64,000 bases of DNA from Bacteroidota bacterium (lineage in GTDB: Bacteria > Bacteroidota > Bacteroidia > NS11-12g > UBA955). The translations under genes and the position numbers were made by a program. This document shows positions 26,699 to 36,095 of this stretch, in pieces. Below the pieces are notes generated by a model. It was not told the origin of the DNA. It saw only the letters and a list, made by a program, of their open reading frames with translations, and did not search any database. How positions within the stretch are numbered: the first letter of the stretch is position 1; each line of letters opens with the position of its first letter. Location: the NCBI GenBank assembly GCA_024103355.1, contig JAGFIU010000016.1:1-64000 (forward strand). Reading direction: 5' to 3'.

Positions 26699-28342
26699 CT
26701 ATATTTTTGACCAAAGCCATTTTTGCAATATCTTTCCGTCTTTGTCAAAAATTCGAACAATATAAATACCGTTCATAAATGGGGTATTGATGGTTATTTC
26801 ACCGGAATTATCTTTTTCGATAATTTTTTTCAGCACAATTCTACCCGAAAAATCAATTATTTCAATCTTGTCAATAGTTGGTGTTATTCCTTTTATAGAA
26901 AAAGATTCATTTCCGGGATTTGGGTATAAAACAAAATTATTATGGTCTGTTTTAGTAATAGAATGTGAGTCATCAAAGAGACTATGATTGAGTTTTCCGT
27001 TACACCAATCATTCAGAAGTTGAAGCGCTTTGTATGCATTGAGTCGCCCGTTGCTAACAGTAGTGCTTGTAAGTTGAGCGGTGGTATCTACACCATTCAT
27101 AATAAAAAATTTTACCCATAAGGCGGCAGAGTCCGGATATTGATGAGCATATTCAGTAAAAGAATCGCAAGCGGCTGAATAGAGCATTGAAATCACACCT
27201 GCAACATGGGGTGTAGCAACAGAAGTACCATTTGAATGTTTATATCTTTGTTCAACATAAGACCCTGTAGTACGAATTCCATATCCGGGAGCTCCAATAT
27301 CAACATTGGTATTGCCATATCCGCCATGCAATCCATCAACATTGTCAGTACTTGTGACGGTAATAGTAAAATGGCTTGGACACAAAGTAGGAAGATCGCC
27401 TGCCAAGTCCAAATCTGTTTTTGTATTGCTCACTGCCGTTGCGTTGAGAATGCCATATTTTCCCATGCTGTCATAGAGTGCACACCAAATTGGTGCATCA
27501 GTAGCAAACAAGCCGGATTGCCCCCAAGAGGAGTTGACCGAAACAATATAAGCACCATATTCCCCGGAAGTTTCAAGGTATCTTTTCTTCTGTGTAAGAA
27601 CATAGCCATAGGATTTAATAGCATTGGCTTCATCTCCACCACCTATGATAGGTAAAAATTTGTTCTTCCAACCTATACCTGCGATTCCTATATGATTATT
27701 GCCCACCGCACTGGTAATGCCTGTTACACTCATACCGTGAACTGCATACTCAATGGAATCAATGATAAAACCCTTGTCTATATAGGTGTTCCATCCATGA
27801 TAATCTCCTGCATAGCCATTACTGTCATTGTCAATAGGGCTACCGGGTATTTCATTTTTATTTACCCATAGATTATTCCCGAAATCCGGATGAGTGGTGT
27901 CAAAACCTGCATCAACAATAGCAGTAACAATATCATTAGCTTTTGTATCAGGTCCTCCCACTGTAATTTGCCAAACAGAATCCATTCTGATAATCCTCAT
28001 ATTCCATTGGTCTGAATACAAAGAGTCATTGGGAGTTACTGTGCGTCTTTCGAGCTTACGATTTGGTTGAGCCATTGTTACATAAGGTAAGCTCAATAAA
28101 TTATTTATTGCTTGCTCAGCAGAATTATTGATTTCAATCTTATAAATATGAAAGGGTTTATATACAATCTCAGTCTTTTCAACCCAAGAAAAGTGCCTGC
28201 TTTGAAATAGCGTAATCCCTTTATCATCGGCAAATTGTACCAAAACCGAATTTATTTTTTCCGGTTTGGGTGCGATTGTGTTTTCTGACTTGCTAATGAT
28301 AAAAGTGAAGAGTACTATTAAACCTAGAAAGTATTTTTTCAT
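26699..28342 (-). CDS. Secreted subtilisin-family protease with T9SS sorting domain
   Basis: The 547-aa protein has a signal peptide, an N-terminal inhibitor-like prodomain (about 25-95) and an S8 catalytic domain. The triad is visible in A-I-V-D-A-G-F-D, H-G-M-S-V-T-G and N-G-T-S-V-A-T-P-H-V-A-G. The last ~75 residues are a T9SS type A signal (F-V-L-Y-P-N-P-G-N-E and I-E-I-I-D-F-S-G-R-I). It should be a surface-bound or released peptidase. The start at 28342 begins the signal peptide and is preceded by the -7-like TACATTTG (about 28361). Confidence 0.93.
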   Translation of the reverse strand: MKKYFLGLIVLFTFIISKSENTIAPKPEKINSVLVQFADDKGITLFQSRHFSWVEKTEIVYKPFHIYKIEINNSAEQAINNLLSLPYVTMAQPNRKLERRTVTPNDSLYSDQWNMRIIRMDSVWQITVGGPDTKANDIVTAIVDAGFDTTHPDFGNNLWVNKNEIPGSPIDNDSNGYAGDYHGWNTYIDKGFIIDSIEYAVHGMSVTGITSAVGNNHIGIAGIGWKNKFLPIIGGGDEANAIKSYGYVLTQKKRYLETSGEYGAYIVSVNSSWGQSGLFATDAPIWCALYDSMGKYGILNATAVSNTKTDLDLAGDLPTLCPSHFTITVTSTDNVDGLHGGYGNTNVDIGAPGYGIRTTGSYVEQRYKHSNGTSVATPHVAGVISMLYSAACDSFTEYAHQYPDSAALWVKFFIMNGVDTTAQLTSTTVSNGRLNAYKALQLLNDWCNGKLNHSLFDDSHSITKTDHNNFVLYPNPGNESFSIKGITPTIDKIEIIDFSGRIVLKKIIEKDNSGEITINTPFMNGIYIVRIFDKDGKILQKWLWSKI

Positions 28343-28403
28343 TTGAAATACAAATGTATAAAGATTGAGTCTATATTGAATTGAAGTTTTACTAACGGAT
28401 TGC

Positions 28404-29390
28404 TTAAAAGGGCAGCTCAATACTCATCGGGTCAATATAATCATAGGTTTTTTCTGTTTCCAAAAAACTCTTAGTGCCTTCAGGAAATTTGAGAATATCT
28501 TTTGCCTCAAAACCCCAAGGTCTCCAATATTCCAATAAAACTGCCGCGAAAGTGTTGTCATCCCATTTGCCAAAATCGGCCTCATCATCAGAAATTGTTT
28601 CAATAATATTGCCGCTCCCATTGCTTTCCAGTTTGAATTTGGGTTTGTTCTTTAATAGAAAATTTGAATACAAGAATTTTGAGTAAAGCTCCTCAAACTG
28701 TATGGGGTGCATTGTCTTTTCTCCAATTTTGTTAAGAATATCCTGATAATGACTTTTGATAAGACCATTATCTTGCAAACAAACGATAATGCCAAATCCT
28801 CTCATTCCCAATGAAAAAAGAAGGTTAATCGTGTCATCGTGGTAATTGAAAAGGTCTTTGGTATATTTGAGCTTGACAATAGAAATGCTCCAAGGTTGTT
28901 TTTCTTTAAATCTCAATGGCTTAATGATTGACTGTAACATCAAATGAAAAAAACTGAGTCTTTCTTTCAAAGTTGCTGAAAGTTCAAGATTCTTGTTCGT
29001 AGCATCTTGTTTTTTCTTTTCTGCAACAAGGTCAATATAGAGGGTTCCATAAACGATTCGTGCTGTCCACCAGAAAAGCTGTTCAGATTTTAATGCTATT
29101 ACACCTTCATATCCTTTGTCAAATGCAGCTTTTATTTCTTTATCTAAAGAATCGAACTTTACTTTTACTTCATTTGAACAAGGAAGTTTCATGTCTTCAT
29201 AGCGGATGGTTGAGTAATTATCCATCATTTTGAATGTTCTGCTTCTGAGTTCAAATCGGTCCATTATCCAAACCGGAAAAACAAAAATAGAATTAGTATT
29301 GGATGAGCTTAGGGTTTCTCCAGAGAGAAAACAGACCTTGTCATCGAAATTGGCATTTGCCAATGGATTATAGTATTGAGCAGTAGTCAT
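28404..29390 (-). CDS. Unrecognised 328-aa protein
   Basis: I do not recognise a family. The protein has no signal peptide or membrane segment and is probably cytoplasmic. The N-terminus has a single C-F-L-S-G-E motif preceded by N-x-L-A-N-A-N-F, and the middle is helical with many aromatic residues (W-W-T-A-R-I-V, W-S-I-S-I-V-K). The C-terminus has W-R-P-W-G-F. It has a canonical promoter and is divergent from a MarR regulator, which suggests, but does not show, that the regulator controls it. Confidence 0.8.
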   Translation of the reverse strand: MTTAQYYNPLANANFDDKVCFLSGETLSSSNTNSIFVFPVWIMDRFELRSRTFKMMDNYSTIRYEDMKLPCSNEVKVKFDSLDKEIKAAFDKGYEGVIALKSEQLFWWTARIVYGTLYIDLVAEKKKQDATNKNLELSATLKERLSFFHLMLQSIIKPLRFKEKQPWSISIVKLKYTKDLFNYHDDTINLLFSLGMRGFGIIVCLQDNGLIKSHYQDILNKIGEKTMHPIQFEELYSKFLYSNFLLKNKPKFKLESNGSGNIIETISDDEADFGKWDDNTFAAVLLEYWRPWGFEAKDILKFPEGTKSFLETEKTYDYIDPMSIELPF

Positions 29391-29412
29391 TTCTGTGATT
29401 GTAAAGAGTTTT

Positions 29413-29444
29413 CAAAGTTAGATTCAGCTTTCCATCTACACAAA
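29413..29444 (-). promoter_or_regulatory. Canonical promoter of the unrecognised gene
   Basis: On the minus strand TTTG (29441-29444), a 20-base spacer and TAACTTTG (29413-29420) match the consensus exactly. The ATG follows 22 bases later. Confidence 0.7.
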
Positions 29445-29476
29445 TCTATATGATGAAATTTTATGCATTGAACAGA

Positions 29477-29494
29477 TTGAATTTTCTCATTCAA
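29477..29494. promoter_or_regulatory. Inverted repeat, candidate MarR operator
   Basis: TTGAAT-TTTCTC-ATTCAA is a perfect 6-bp inverted repeat with a 6-base gap, in the intergenic region between the divergent genes. It covers the expected -33 position of the marR promoter. The TTG...CAA layout is typical for MarR-family sites. Confidence 0.4.
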
Positions 29495-29504
29495 ACTATC
29501 AAGC

Positions 29505-29512
29505 TATATTTG
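29505..29512 (+). promoter_or_regulatory. -7 element of the MarR gene
   Basis: TATATTTG matches TAnnTTTG and ends only 4 bases before the GTG start, so the transcript would be leaderless or the true start lies further in. Confidence 0.5.
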
Positions 29513-29516
29513 CATA

Positions 29517-29981
29517 GTGTCGATTATCAAAGAATTGAATTTGCGAAAAGAAATTTCTGAGTTACACAAGGCGCATCTCAACATATTGTTTACGTCCGGT
29601 GTAATTCATAATAGAATTGCAAGTATTCTAAAACCTTATGGGTTGACAGTCGAGCAATTCAATGTTCTGAGAATACTTAAAGGTGCGAAAGAGGAAAGAC
29701 TGTATATCCGCGATATCGCTTCACGGATGATTGACAAAAACTCTAATGTTAGTCGTATTGTTGACAAACTTGAAGCTCATAAACAAGTTAGGAGGTCGCT
29801 ATCTCAAAAAGATAAAAGAGCTAATTTTATAGTTCTTACAGAAAGTGGATTACAACTAATCACTGAACTAATTGACACTATTCAACCTCAATTAAATAAG
29901 GTGTTAAATCTGAACGAAAAAGAGGCAAAAGCACTGAATTTGCTCTTAGATAAGGCAAGGGGAGAAGATTCAGAAAGTTAA
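29517..29981 (+). CDS. MarR-family transcriptional regulator
   Basis: The 154-aa protein has the winged helix-turn-helix of MarR: L-T-V-E-Q-F-N-V-L-R-I-L-K, the recognition region N-S-N-V-S-R-I-V-D-K-L-E, and the wing L-S-Q-K-D-K-R-A. MarR proteins are dimeric repressors that respond to small ligands or oxidation; the ligand is unknown. The start used is GTG at 29517, which sits almost at the predicted transcription start; a downstream start is possible. A TTGAAT/ATTCAA inverted repeat lies upstream and may be its own operator. Confidence 0.9.
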   Translation: MSIIKELNLRKEISELHKAHLNILFTSGVIHNRIASILKPYGLTVEQFNVLRILKGAKEERLYIRDIASRMIDKNSNVSRIVDKLEAHKQVRRSLSQKDKRANFIVLTESGLQLITELIDTIQPQLNKVLNLNEKEAKALNLLLDKARGEDSES

Positions 29982-30000
29982 TTTGTTAAGATATAAATAA

Positions 30001-30882
30001 CTATCCTTCCAATGCAGCTGCACCACCTACTATTTCTGATATTTCGCGTGTAATTGCAGCTTGACGCGCTTGGTTGTATTGTAATCTGAAAGACTTAAGC
30101 AATTCTCCCGCATTCTCGGTAGCTTTGTCCATTGCAATCATTCTTGCACCGTGTTCTGATGCAAATGAATCAAGTAAATAGCGATAAAACTTGGTTTTGA
30201 GAGTTCTAGGAATCAACTCTTGAAGAATTTCAAACTTACCGGGTTCAAAGATGTAATCATTATTTAATGTGGTTTCTGTGGAAACTGTGACTTTTACCGG
30301 AAGAAACCTGTCGTGAACCAATACTTGAGTTGCAGCATTCTTAAACTGATTATAAACGACCTCAACACTTGAATATTCATTTTTCAGATAATTCTCCAAA
30401 ATGATATTGGCTACAGCATTAGCATTGATGCTGTTTAAATCCTGAAACAGGTTGATGTGTTTTGTATTAAAGATAAGGTTTCCATCTTTTTTAAGAGTAT
30501 CATATCCTTTCTTCCCGATAGGTAAAATCTCCAATTGTTTGTTATTGTAGAGCTCATTATAAGTGCCTGCTATCAGTGTTTTAACCTTTTTAATAACATT
30601 GGCATTAAAAGCACCGCAAAGTCCTCTGTCGGAAGTTATAACTACCAACAAGGTTTTTCCACTATCTTTATGATTAAAAAATGCAGAAAGTCGTTCATCA
30701 TCAATACTGTCAGAAAGATTAACAAGAATGTTACTTAAAGCTTTTTCATACGGCCTCATTTGAACAATGCCGGTTTGAGCTTTTCTCAATTTAGTAGCAG
30801 AAACCAACTTCATTGCTTTGGTAATCTGCTGCGTTGAGATTGTACTTGCTATTCTTCCTCTTACTTCTTTTAAATTAGCCAT
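30001..30882 (-). CDS. atpG: ATP synthase gamma subunit
   Basis: The 293-aa central-stalk subunit rotates inside the alpha3beta3 head of F1. The conserved termini are present: N-terminal L-K-E-V-R-G-R-I-A-S and C-terminal Y-N-Q-A-R-Q-A-A-I-T-R-E-I-S-E-I-V-G, and S-D-R-G-L-C-G-A-F-N in between. It is the last gene of the cluster; the gene expected next in many phyla, atpD, is absent. Confidence 0.97.
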   Translation of the reverse strand: MANLKEVRGRIASTISTQQITKAMKLVSATKLRKAQTGIVQMRPYEKALSNILVNLSDSIDDERLSAFFNHKDSGKTLLVVITSDRGLCGAFNANVIKKVKTLIAGTYNELYNNKQLEILPIGKKGYDTLKKDGNLIFNTKHINLFQDLNSINANAVANIILENYLKNEYSSVEVVYNQFKNAATQVLVHDRFLPVKVTVSTETTLNNDYIFEPGKFEILQELIPRTLKTKFYRYLLDSFASEHGARMIAMDKATENAGELLKSFRLQYNQARQAAITREISEIVGGAAALEG

Positions 30883-30899
30883 TCTGCACTAATCAATTA

Positions 30900-32480
30900 T
30901 TAAATAAAACCTTTAGAAACTTCTGTTGCAACCGCAGTAAGTGTAGCAGTGATGCTGTCATCAATTTTACCTGCGGCCAATTGGTCTAATATTGCTTTGT
31001 GTTTATTTTCAAGCATTTCCAAATAACTCTCTTCAAATGCTCTTACTTTGTTAACAGGGATTTTGTTTAACAATCCGTTCGTTCCCAAATAAATTATTGC
31101 AATTTGTTGCTCAACACGATAAGGTTTGTACTGCCCTTGTTTTAAAACTTCTACGTTTCTGACACCTTTTTCCAACACTGCTTTAGTAGCTGCATCAAGG
31201 TCTGAACCGAATTTTGCAAATGCTTCAAGTTCTCTGTATTGTGCTTGGTCAAGTTTAAGTGTACCTGCCACTTTCTTCATTGACTTAATTTGCGCACTAC
31301 CACCCACACGAGAAACTGAAATACCAACGTTAATAGCAGGCCTTACACCGGAGTTAAATAGGTTAGACTCGAGGAAAATCTGCCCGTCAGTAATTGAAAT
31401 AACGTTTGTTGGAATATATGCAGAAACGTCTCCTGCTTGGGTTTCAATAATCGGTAGTGCGGTAATAGAACCTCCGCCTTTCACCAATCCTTTCAGAGAA
31501 GGAGGTAGGTCATTCATATTGGAGGTAATGTCATCAGATGAGTTTAGTTTACAAGCTCTTTCAAGCAAACGAGAGTGCAAATAGAATACGTCTCCCGGAT
31601 ATGCTTCACGTCCCGGAGGTCTTCTTAATAAAAGTGATACCTCACGATAAGCAACTGCTTGCTTTGATAAATCATCATATACAATTAATGCAGGACGTCC
31701 TGTATCTCTAAAATATTCGGCAATAGCGCAACCTGCCATTGGCGCATAAAACTGCAAAGGTGATGGCGATGAAGCAGCTGAAGAAACAACTACGGTATAA
31801 GGCATTGCACCTCTTTCTTCCAATGTTTTAACAATTTGTTTTACTGTAGATTCTTTTTGACCGCAAGCAACATAAACACAATATACAGGTTGTCCTTTCT
31901 CGTAAAACTCTTTTTGATTGATAATTGTATCAATAGCCACAGCAGTTTTCCCTGTCTGTCTGTCACCGATAATAAGCTCTCTTTGACCTCTTCCAATAGG
32001 AATCATAGCGTCAATAGCTTTAATTCCTGTTTGTAAAGGCTGTTTTACAGGTTCACGATATAGTACACCCGGAGCTTTTCTTTCGATAGGCATTTCAAAA
32101 AATGGTCCTTCGATTGGTCCTTTTCCATCAATAGGTTCACCAAGAGAATCTACCACACGTCCGAGCATCTTTTCTGATACATTGATGGAAGCAATTTTAC
32201 CGGTTCTTTTTACTGTGTCGCCCTCTTTAACCAATGTAGAACTACCTAAGAGTACTGCTCCTACGTTGTCCTCCTCAAGGTTAAGAACGATTGCTTTTAC
32301 TCCATTTGAGGATTCAATAATTTCACCTGATTGTACTTCTGATAAACCATGAATACGGACAATTCCGTCTCCCACTTGAAGTACAGTTCCTACTTCTTGT
32401 AATTCAACTTCTGAACGAAAATTTGCTATTTGCTCTTTCAGAATTGCTGAAACCTCATCGGGTCTTATTGCTGTTGTCAT
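30900..32480 (-). CDS. atpA: ATP synthase alpha subunit
   Basis: The 526-aa F1 subunit carries the non-catalytic nucleotide site: Walker [10 protein letters not shown], the [10 protein letters not shown] segment and the arginine-finger motif [10 protein letters not shown]. Length is normal. It lies 17 bases before atpG and 10 bases after atpH. Confidence 0.98.
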   Translation of the reverse strand: MTTAIRPDEVSAILKEQIANFRSEVELQEVGTVLQVGDGIVRIHGLSEVQSGEIIESSNGVKAIVLNLEEDNVGAVLLGSSTLVKEGDTVKRTGKIASINVSEKMLGRVVDSLGEPIDGKGPIEGPFFEMPIERKAPGVLYREPVKQPLQTGIKAIDAMIPIGRGQRELIIGDRQTGKTAVAIDTIINQKEFYEKGQPVYCVYVACGQKESTVKQIVKTLEERGAMPYTVVVSSAASSPSPLQFYAPMAGCAIAEYFRDTGRPALIVYDDLSKQAVAYREVSLLLRRPPGREAYPGDVFYLHSRLLERACKLNSSDDITSNMNDLPPSLKGLVKGGGSITALPIIETQAGDVSAYIPTNVISITDGQIFLESNLFNSGVRPAINVGISVSRVGGSAQIKSMKKVAGTLKLDQAQYRELEAFAKFGSDLDAATKAVLEKGVRNVEVLKQGQYKPYRVEQQIAIIYLGTNGLLNKIPVNKVRAFEESYLEMLENKHKAILDQLAAGKIDDSITATLTAVATEVSKGFI

Positions 32481-32489
32481 ACGATTATG

Positions 32490-33026
32490 TTATGCTATTT
32501 TAAATTCTTTTTTAATTTTATTTAACTGGCTGATTATGCTTGAGTCGATTAGTGTATCTCCAAATCGAACGACAAATCCGCCCAGTATAGATTTGTCTAT
32601 TGTATTTGTGAACTCAATTTCTTTTGCTCCGGTTCTTTCTTTAACCAAGTCAGAAATTGATTGTTCTGTTGTTTTGTCTAAAGGCAAAGCTGAAGAAACT
32701 GATACTTTTACACGATTATTTACTGTATCATATTTCTCATAAAATTCCTTAATAACTTCTTCTAAGATATCCTCTCTTCTCTTCTGACAAAGTAGCACTA
32801 AGGTGTTTTGAATAATAGGAGAGCTATGGCTGAAGATTTTCTTCAAAGAAGTAATCTTGGTAGAAGACTCAATGGATTTATCTTTTAGCAAGGCACTAAG
32901 TGCGTGGTTTTCGGTAATTACTTTTTGCAAGTATTTTACTTCGTCTAACAATGCAGTTTGTTCACCCTCTTTTGCATTCAGGTACAAAGCGGTTGCATAT
33001 CTCCTTGCTATCTTAGTATCAGACAT
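32490..33026 (-). CDS. atpH: ATP synthase delta subunit
   Basis: The 178-aa peripheral-stalk subunit links the head to subunit b. The N-terminal A-R-R-Y-A-T-A-L-Y and the C-terminal G-G-F-V-V-R-F-G-D-T-L-I-D-S-S are family signatures. It is 2 bases after atpF. Confidence 0.95.
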   Translation of the reverse strand: MSDTKIARRYATALYLNAKEGEQTALLDEVKYLQKVITENHALSALLKDKSIESSTKITSLKKIFSHSSPIIQNTLVLLCQKRREDILEEVIKEFYEKYDTVNNRVKVSVSSALPLDKTTEQSISDLVKERTGAKEIEFTNTIDKSILGGFVVRFGDTLIDSSIISQLNKIKKEFKIA

Positions 33027-33028
33027 AA

Positions 33029-33541
33029 TTAGTTTTGAGTAGCTGTTTGTTTAATCTCTAAATCTTTGATGTGATTTTCTATCAATCGTTTTTGCTCTTC
33101 GTTTGAAGCTAATTCTTTATTGATTAGTTTTTCAGCCAATTCAATAGAGAAACCTGCAATTTGAGATTTCAGTTCTTCGATAGCAACATTTTTGCTTTTA
33201 GCAATCTCTTGATTGGCTCTTTCAATGAGTTTTGCACCTTCTGTTTCGGCAGATTTTTTTGCTTCTGCAATAATCTGCTCTTTCATTTGTTTTGCTTCTT
33301 TAAGAATGATTTCTCTTTCTTTCCTGGCTTCTTGAAGAAGTGCTTCATTATCAGACTTCATTTGAGCCATTTGCAGTTTTGCTTCCTCAGCAGACTTCAG
33401 AGCAGATTCGATAGATTCTTCTCTGTCTTTAAGGGATTTAAGGATGGGTTTCCAAGCAAATTTGCCCAAGATGAACACCAATGCACCAAAAGAAATGGTC
33501 ATCCATATCACCAAACTGAATTCCGGAGTTACTAAATCCAT
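33029..33541 (-). CDS. atpF: ATP synthase b subunit
   Basis: The 170-aa protein has one N-terminal membrane helix (about residues 8-28) and a long charged coiled coil, the form of the peripheral-stalk b subunit. The start L-V-T-P-E-F-S-L-V-I-W fits the family in this phylum. There is one b gene only. Confidence 0.95.
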   Translation of the reverse strand: MDLVTPEFSLVIWMTISFGALVFILGKFAWKPILKSLKDREESIESALKSAEEAKLQMAQMKSDNEALLQEARKEREIILKEAKQMKEQIIAEAKKSAETEGAKLIERANQEIAKSKNVAIEELKSQIAGFSIELAEKLINKELASNEEQKRLIENHIKDLEIKQTATQN

Positions 33542-33606
33542 AGTCTCTTTTTTTTAATTAATTAAGATGCCGGTATTTAAGGTTACCGGCAGACCTTATG
33601 GTTTCT

Positions 33607-33873
<267 letters not shown>

Positions 33874-33895
33874 TTATATGTTGTTATTAATTTGT

Positions 33896-34978
33896 TTAAT
33901 GATGTTCTTCTGTTGCCATTCCAAAATATAGGGCAGATAATAAGGTAAATACATAGGCTTGAATGAATGTAACCAAGATAGATAACAAGCCCATGAACAC
34001 TGTAAATAATACGGAGAATACTCCAACACTCATCCCCACAGCCTTACTCGTTTCTCCAAAGATAAAAATCAAACTGAAGAAGCCTAATGCAATAATGTGC
34101 TCAGCAAGAATATTTGCAAACAATCGGAGCATTAAAACAAAGGGCTTTAAAAATATTCCCATAATCTCAATAGGAATTAAGATTGGGTACATCCATATAG
34201 GTACGTCAGGTAACAAGATATGTTTCCAATAAACTTTGTTCCCGGAAAATATCGTAATTACAAGGGTAAATAGTGCGAGAACAAAAGTAATTGATATATT
34301 TCCTGTAACGTTTGCGCCTCCGGGGAAAAATGGAATAATCCCAAAAAGGTTGTTAATCCAAATAAAGAAAAAGATAGTTAATAAAAAGGGTAAGAACGTC
34401 TCATATTTCTTTCCGACAGATGGTTTTGCAATTTCATCTCTAACAAATAGTATTATCGGTTCAATTAGTGACTGAAACCCTTTAGGAGCCATTCCCTCAC
34501 GTCTTTTATATGCTTTGGCTACAGAAAAGAAAATCAGCATAATAATGATTGATACCATTACTATTGAAGTGTTATTCTTAGTTAAAGAAAAATTGTAAAA
34601 ACTGCTTCCATCCACAGATTCTAAAACATATCTAAATTGATTTTCTTTATAAACAAGATGATATCCTTTATAGGGCTCATGACCATGGTGAAACTTTGAA
34701 GATAAAAACATGTCAAAACCTCTCTCAGGATGATATACGATTACCGGTAGGGGAATTGAAATTGCTTTGCCGTTAATGTCCATGATATGCCAATCGTAAG
34801 CATCTTTTACGTGGCTCATGATCATTTTACCCGGTTGGAATTTTTCTTTGTGTGCAGGTTCTGATTCTGCTTTCAACGAGGGAGAAATGAGGAAAAAAAG
34901 CAAAAAGAAGATTAATGAGAATGAATATTTCAATACTGAAATTTCTGTAAGTCCTTTATTTATTGGTGTTTTCGACAT
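33896..34978 (-). CDS. atpB: ATP synthase a subunit with secreted N-terminal extension
   Basis: The 360-aa membrane subunit forms the proton half-channels against the c-ring; the essential arginine is in M-L-R-L-F-A-N-I-L-A-E-H. The first ~130 residues are not found in the E. coli protein (271 aa): a signal-like hydrophobic segment ending K-A-E-S, then a His/Tyr-rich extracytoplasmic stretch (S-K-F-H-H-G-H-E-P-Y-K-G-Y-H). This extension is usual for Bacteroidota a subunits. Its start overlaps the preceding small membrane gene. Confidence 0.94.
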   Translation of the reverse strand: MSKTPINKGLTEISVLKYSFSLIFFLLFFLISPSLKAESEPAHKEKFQPGKMIMSHVKDAYDWHIMDINGKAISIPLPVIVYHPERGFDMFLSSKFHHGHEPYKGYHLVYKENQFRYVLESVDGSSFYNFSLTKNNTSIVMVSIIIMLIFFSVAKAYKRREGMAPKGFQSLIEPIILFVRDEIAKPSVGKKYETFLPFLLTIFFFIWINNLFGIIPFFPGGANVTGNISITFVLALFTLVITIFSGNKVYWKHILLPDVPIWMYPILIPIEIMGIFLKPFVLMLRLFANILAEHIIALGFFSLIFIFGETSKAVGMSVGVFSVLFTVFMGLLSILVTFIQAYVFTLLSALYFGMATEEHH

Positions 34979-35366
34979 TTTGACCCTGTTCTGAATCGTG
35001 CCGCAAATTAAATGCTAAAAATTTAATTTCAAAAGCCATGTAGATAAAATATAAAAGAATGTTTGCGATAATAAATGGAATTCTTTCTATGTCATTGAGT
35101 ATGAGTGAGATAGCAATAAAAGAAAGGGTGAATAGAAGCCTTAAAATAATCCCGGTACCCAAGGTTTTTACGAAAATCTTGTTGTTTTTGGATTGAACCC
35201 CTATCAATGAAATAGAGAATAAGATTATGGTTAAGAAGTAGTAAAATAGATTACTGATAATAATCCATTTAAGTGTGATTTCGTTATTGATGAGATTTTC
35301 TGTTAATTTACTTACACCCAAAAGTATCAATAAGAGTAGTGTAAGAAGAAGGATAAAACGTTTCAT
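34956..35366 (-). CDS. Four-helix membrane protein in atp operon (AtpI-like position)
   Basis: The 136-aa protein has four hydrophobic helices and a polar C-terminal tail. It sits where AtpI/subunit I genes lie, between atpZ and atpB, overlapping both neighbours (23 and 4 bases). A role in assembling the c-ring or in Mg2+ supply, as proposed for AtpI, is inferred from position only; the sequence does not clearly match AtpI. Confidence 0.7.
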   Translation of the reverse strand: MKRFILLLTLLLLILLGVSKLTENLINNEITLKWIIISNLFYYFLTIILFSISLIGVQSKNNKIFVKTLGTGIILRLLFTLSFIAISLILNDIERIPFIIANILLYFIYMAFEIKFLAFNLRHDSEQGQNVENTNK

Positions 35367-35575
35367 TTAATTGTTCTAATAAGTTGATAGATGCTTAAAG
35401 CGACACCTGAAAGTGATAAGATAAGGGTAAAAATAGGAATCTTATTATCGAAGTGTTTGTCAATCCAATTTCCCAGAAAAGCAGACAGGCAGATTATGAC
35501 AATCATTTGAAAAGCAATTCCAGAATATTTTATATAGTCTTTAAGCGGATTCTGATTATTATTGCTGTTTGCCAT
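35363..35575 (-). CDS. atpZ: AtpZ/AtpI-family small membrane protein
   Basis: The 70-aa protein has two membrane helices and the pattern Y-S-G-I-A-F-Q-M, G-N-W-I-D-K-H-F-D of the AtpZ (putative F0F1-ATPase subunit, DUF) family that accompanies atp operons. It overlaps the next gene by 4 bases, so translation is coupled. Confidence 0.85.
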   Translation of the reverse strand: MANSNNNQNPLKDYIKYSGIAFQMIVIICLSAFLGNWIDKHFDNKIPIFTLILSLSGVALSIYQLIRTIK

Positions 35576-35581
35576 CTAATT

Positions 35582-36016
35582 TTATGGCTGACTAAGTGGA
35601 TTGTTTTGTTTATACGGAGTTTCCGGGGCAGGATTTATAGAGGGTTTATCTGATTTATTATCTCTCATTGTACATGTTCCGTTAAACTCAGCACCAATTT
35701 CAATATTAATTTTATTGGTTTTTATATCTCCATTGATAACAGCGGATTCTCTTAAGGTTAATGTTTCCTTGTTTTCTATATTACCATGTATTTCTCCTGA
35801 AATATCTGCACTGATAGCATAAACAGTTCCTTTGACTTTTCCTGTTCTACCAATCACTAGTTTTGCATCAACTTTAAGATTTCCTTCAATAAACCCGTCT
35901 AATCTGAAATCTTTATCACACGAAACATCCCCCTTAATTCTTACACCATTTCCCATAACATTAAGTTCTATGCTTCTTTCATTTGGTTTATCTACTCTTT
36001 TGTTCATCATATTCAT
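35582..36016 (-). CDS. Bactofilin (polymer-forming cytoskeletal protein)
   Basis: The 144-aa protein is a right-handed beta-helix of the bactofilin family: G-D-V-S-C-D-K-D-F-R-L-D-G, then I-G-R-T-G-K-V-K-G, E-I-H-G-N-I and G-D-I-K-T-N-K-I-N. Bactofilins polymerise without nucleotides and organise envelope processes. The C-terminal tail is proline- and asparagine-rich. It is the first gene of the atp transcript, 6 bases before atpZ, an arrangement I know from other Bacteroidota. The start could also be the second or third ATG. Confidence 0.9.
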   Translation of the reverse strand: MNMMNKRVDKPNERSIELNVMGNGVRIKGDVSCDKDFRLDGFIEGNLKVDAKLVIGRTGKVKGTVYAISADISGEIHGNIENKETLTLRESAVINGDIKTNKINIEIGAEFNGTCTMRDNKSDKPSINPAPETPYKQNNPLSQP

Positions 36017-36035
36017 AGTTGAAGAAATTGAGTCA

Positions 36036-36043
36036 CAAATATA
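36036..36043 (-). promoter_or_regulatory. -7 element of the bactofilin-atp operon
   Basis: On the minus strand TATATTTG, matching TAnnTTTG, 20 bases before the bactofilin ATG. No clear -33 box. Confidence 0.5.
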
Positions 36044-36095
36044 GGGATAGAAAATAGAATGTCTAAGATTTTTTTAACCTTATTTGAGGTTTAAA

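Noticed and set aside
31126-31584. A 152-codon frame opposite atpA
   Set aside because: It is the complement of a highly conserved gene; such frames arise from codon bias.
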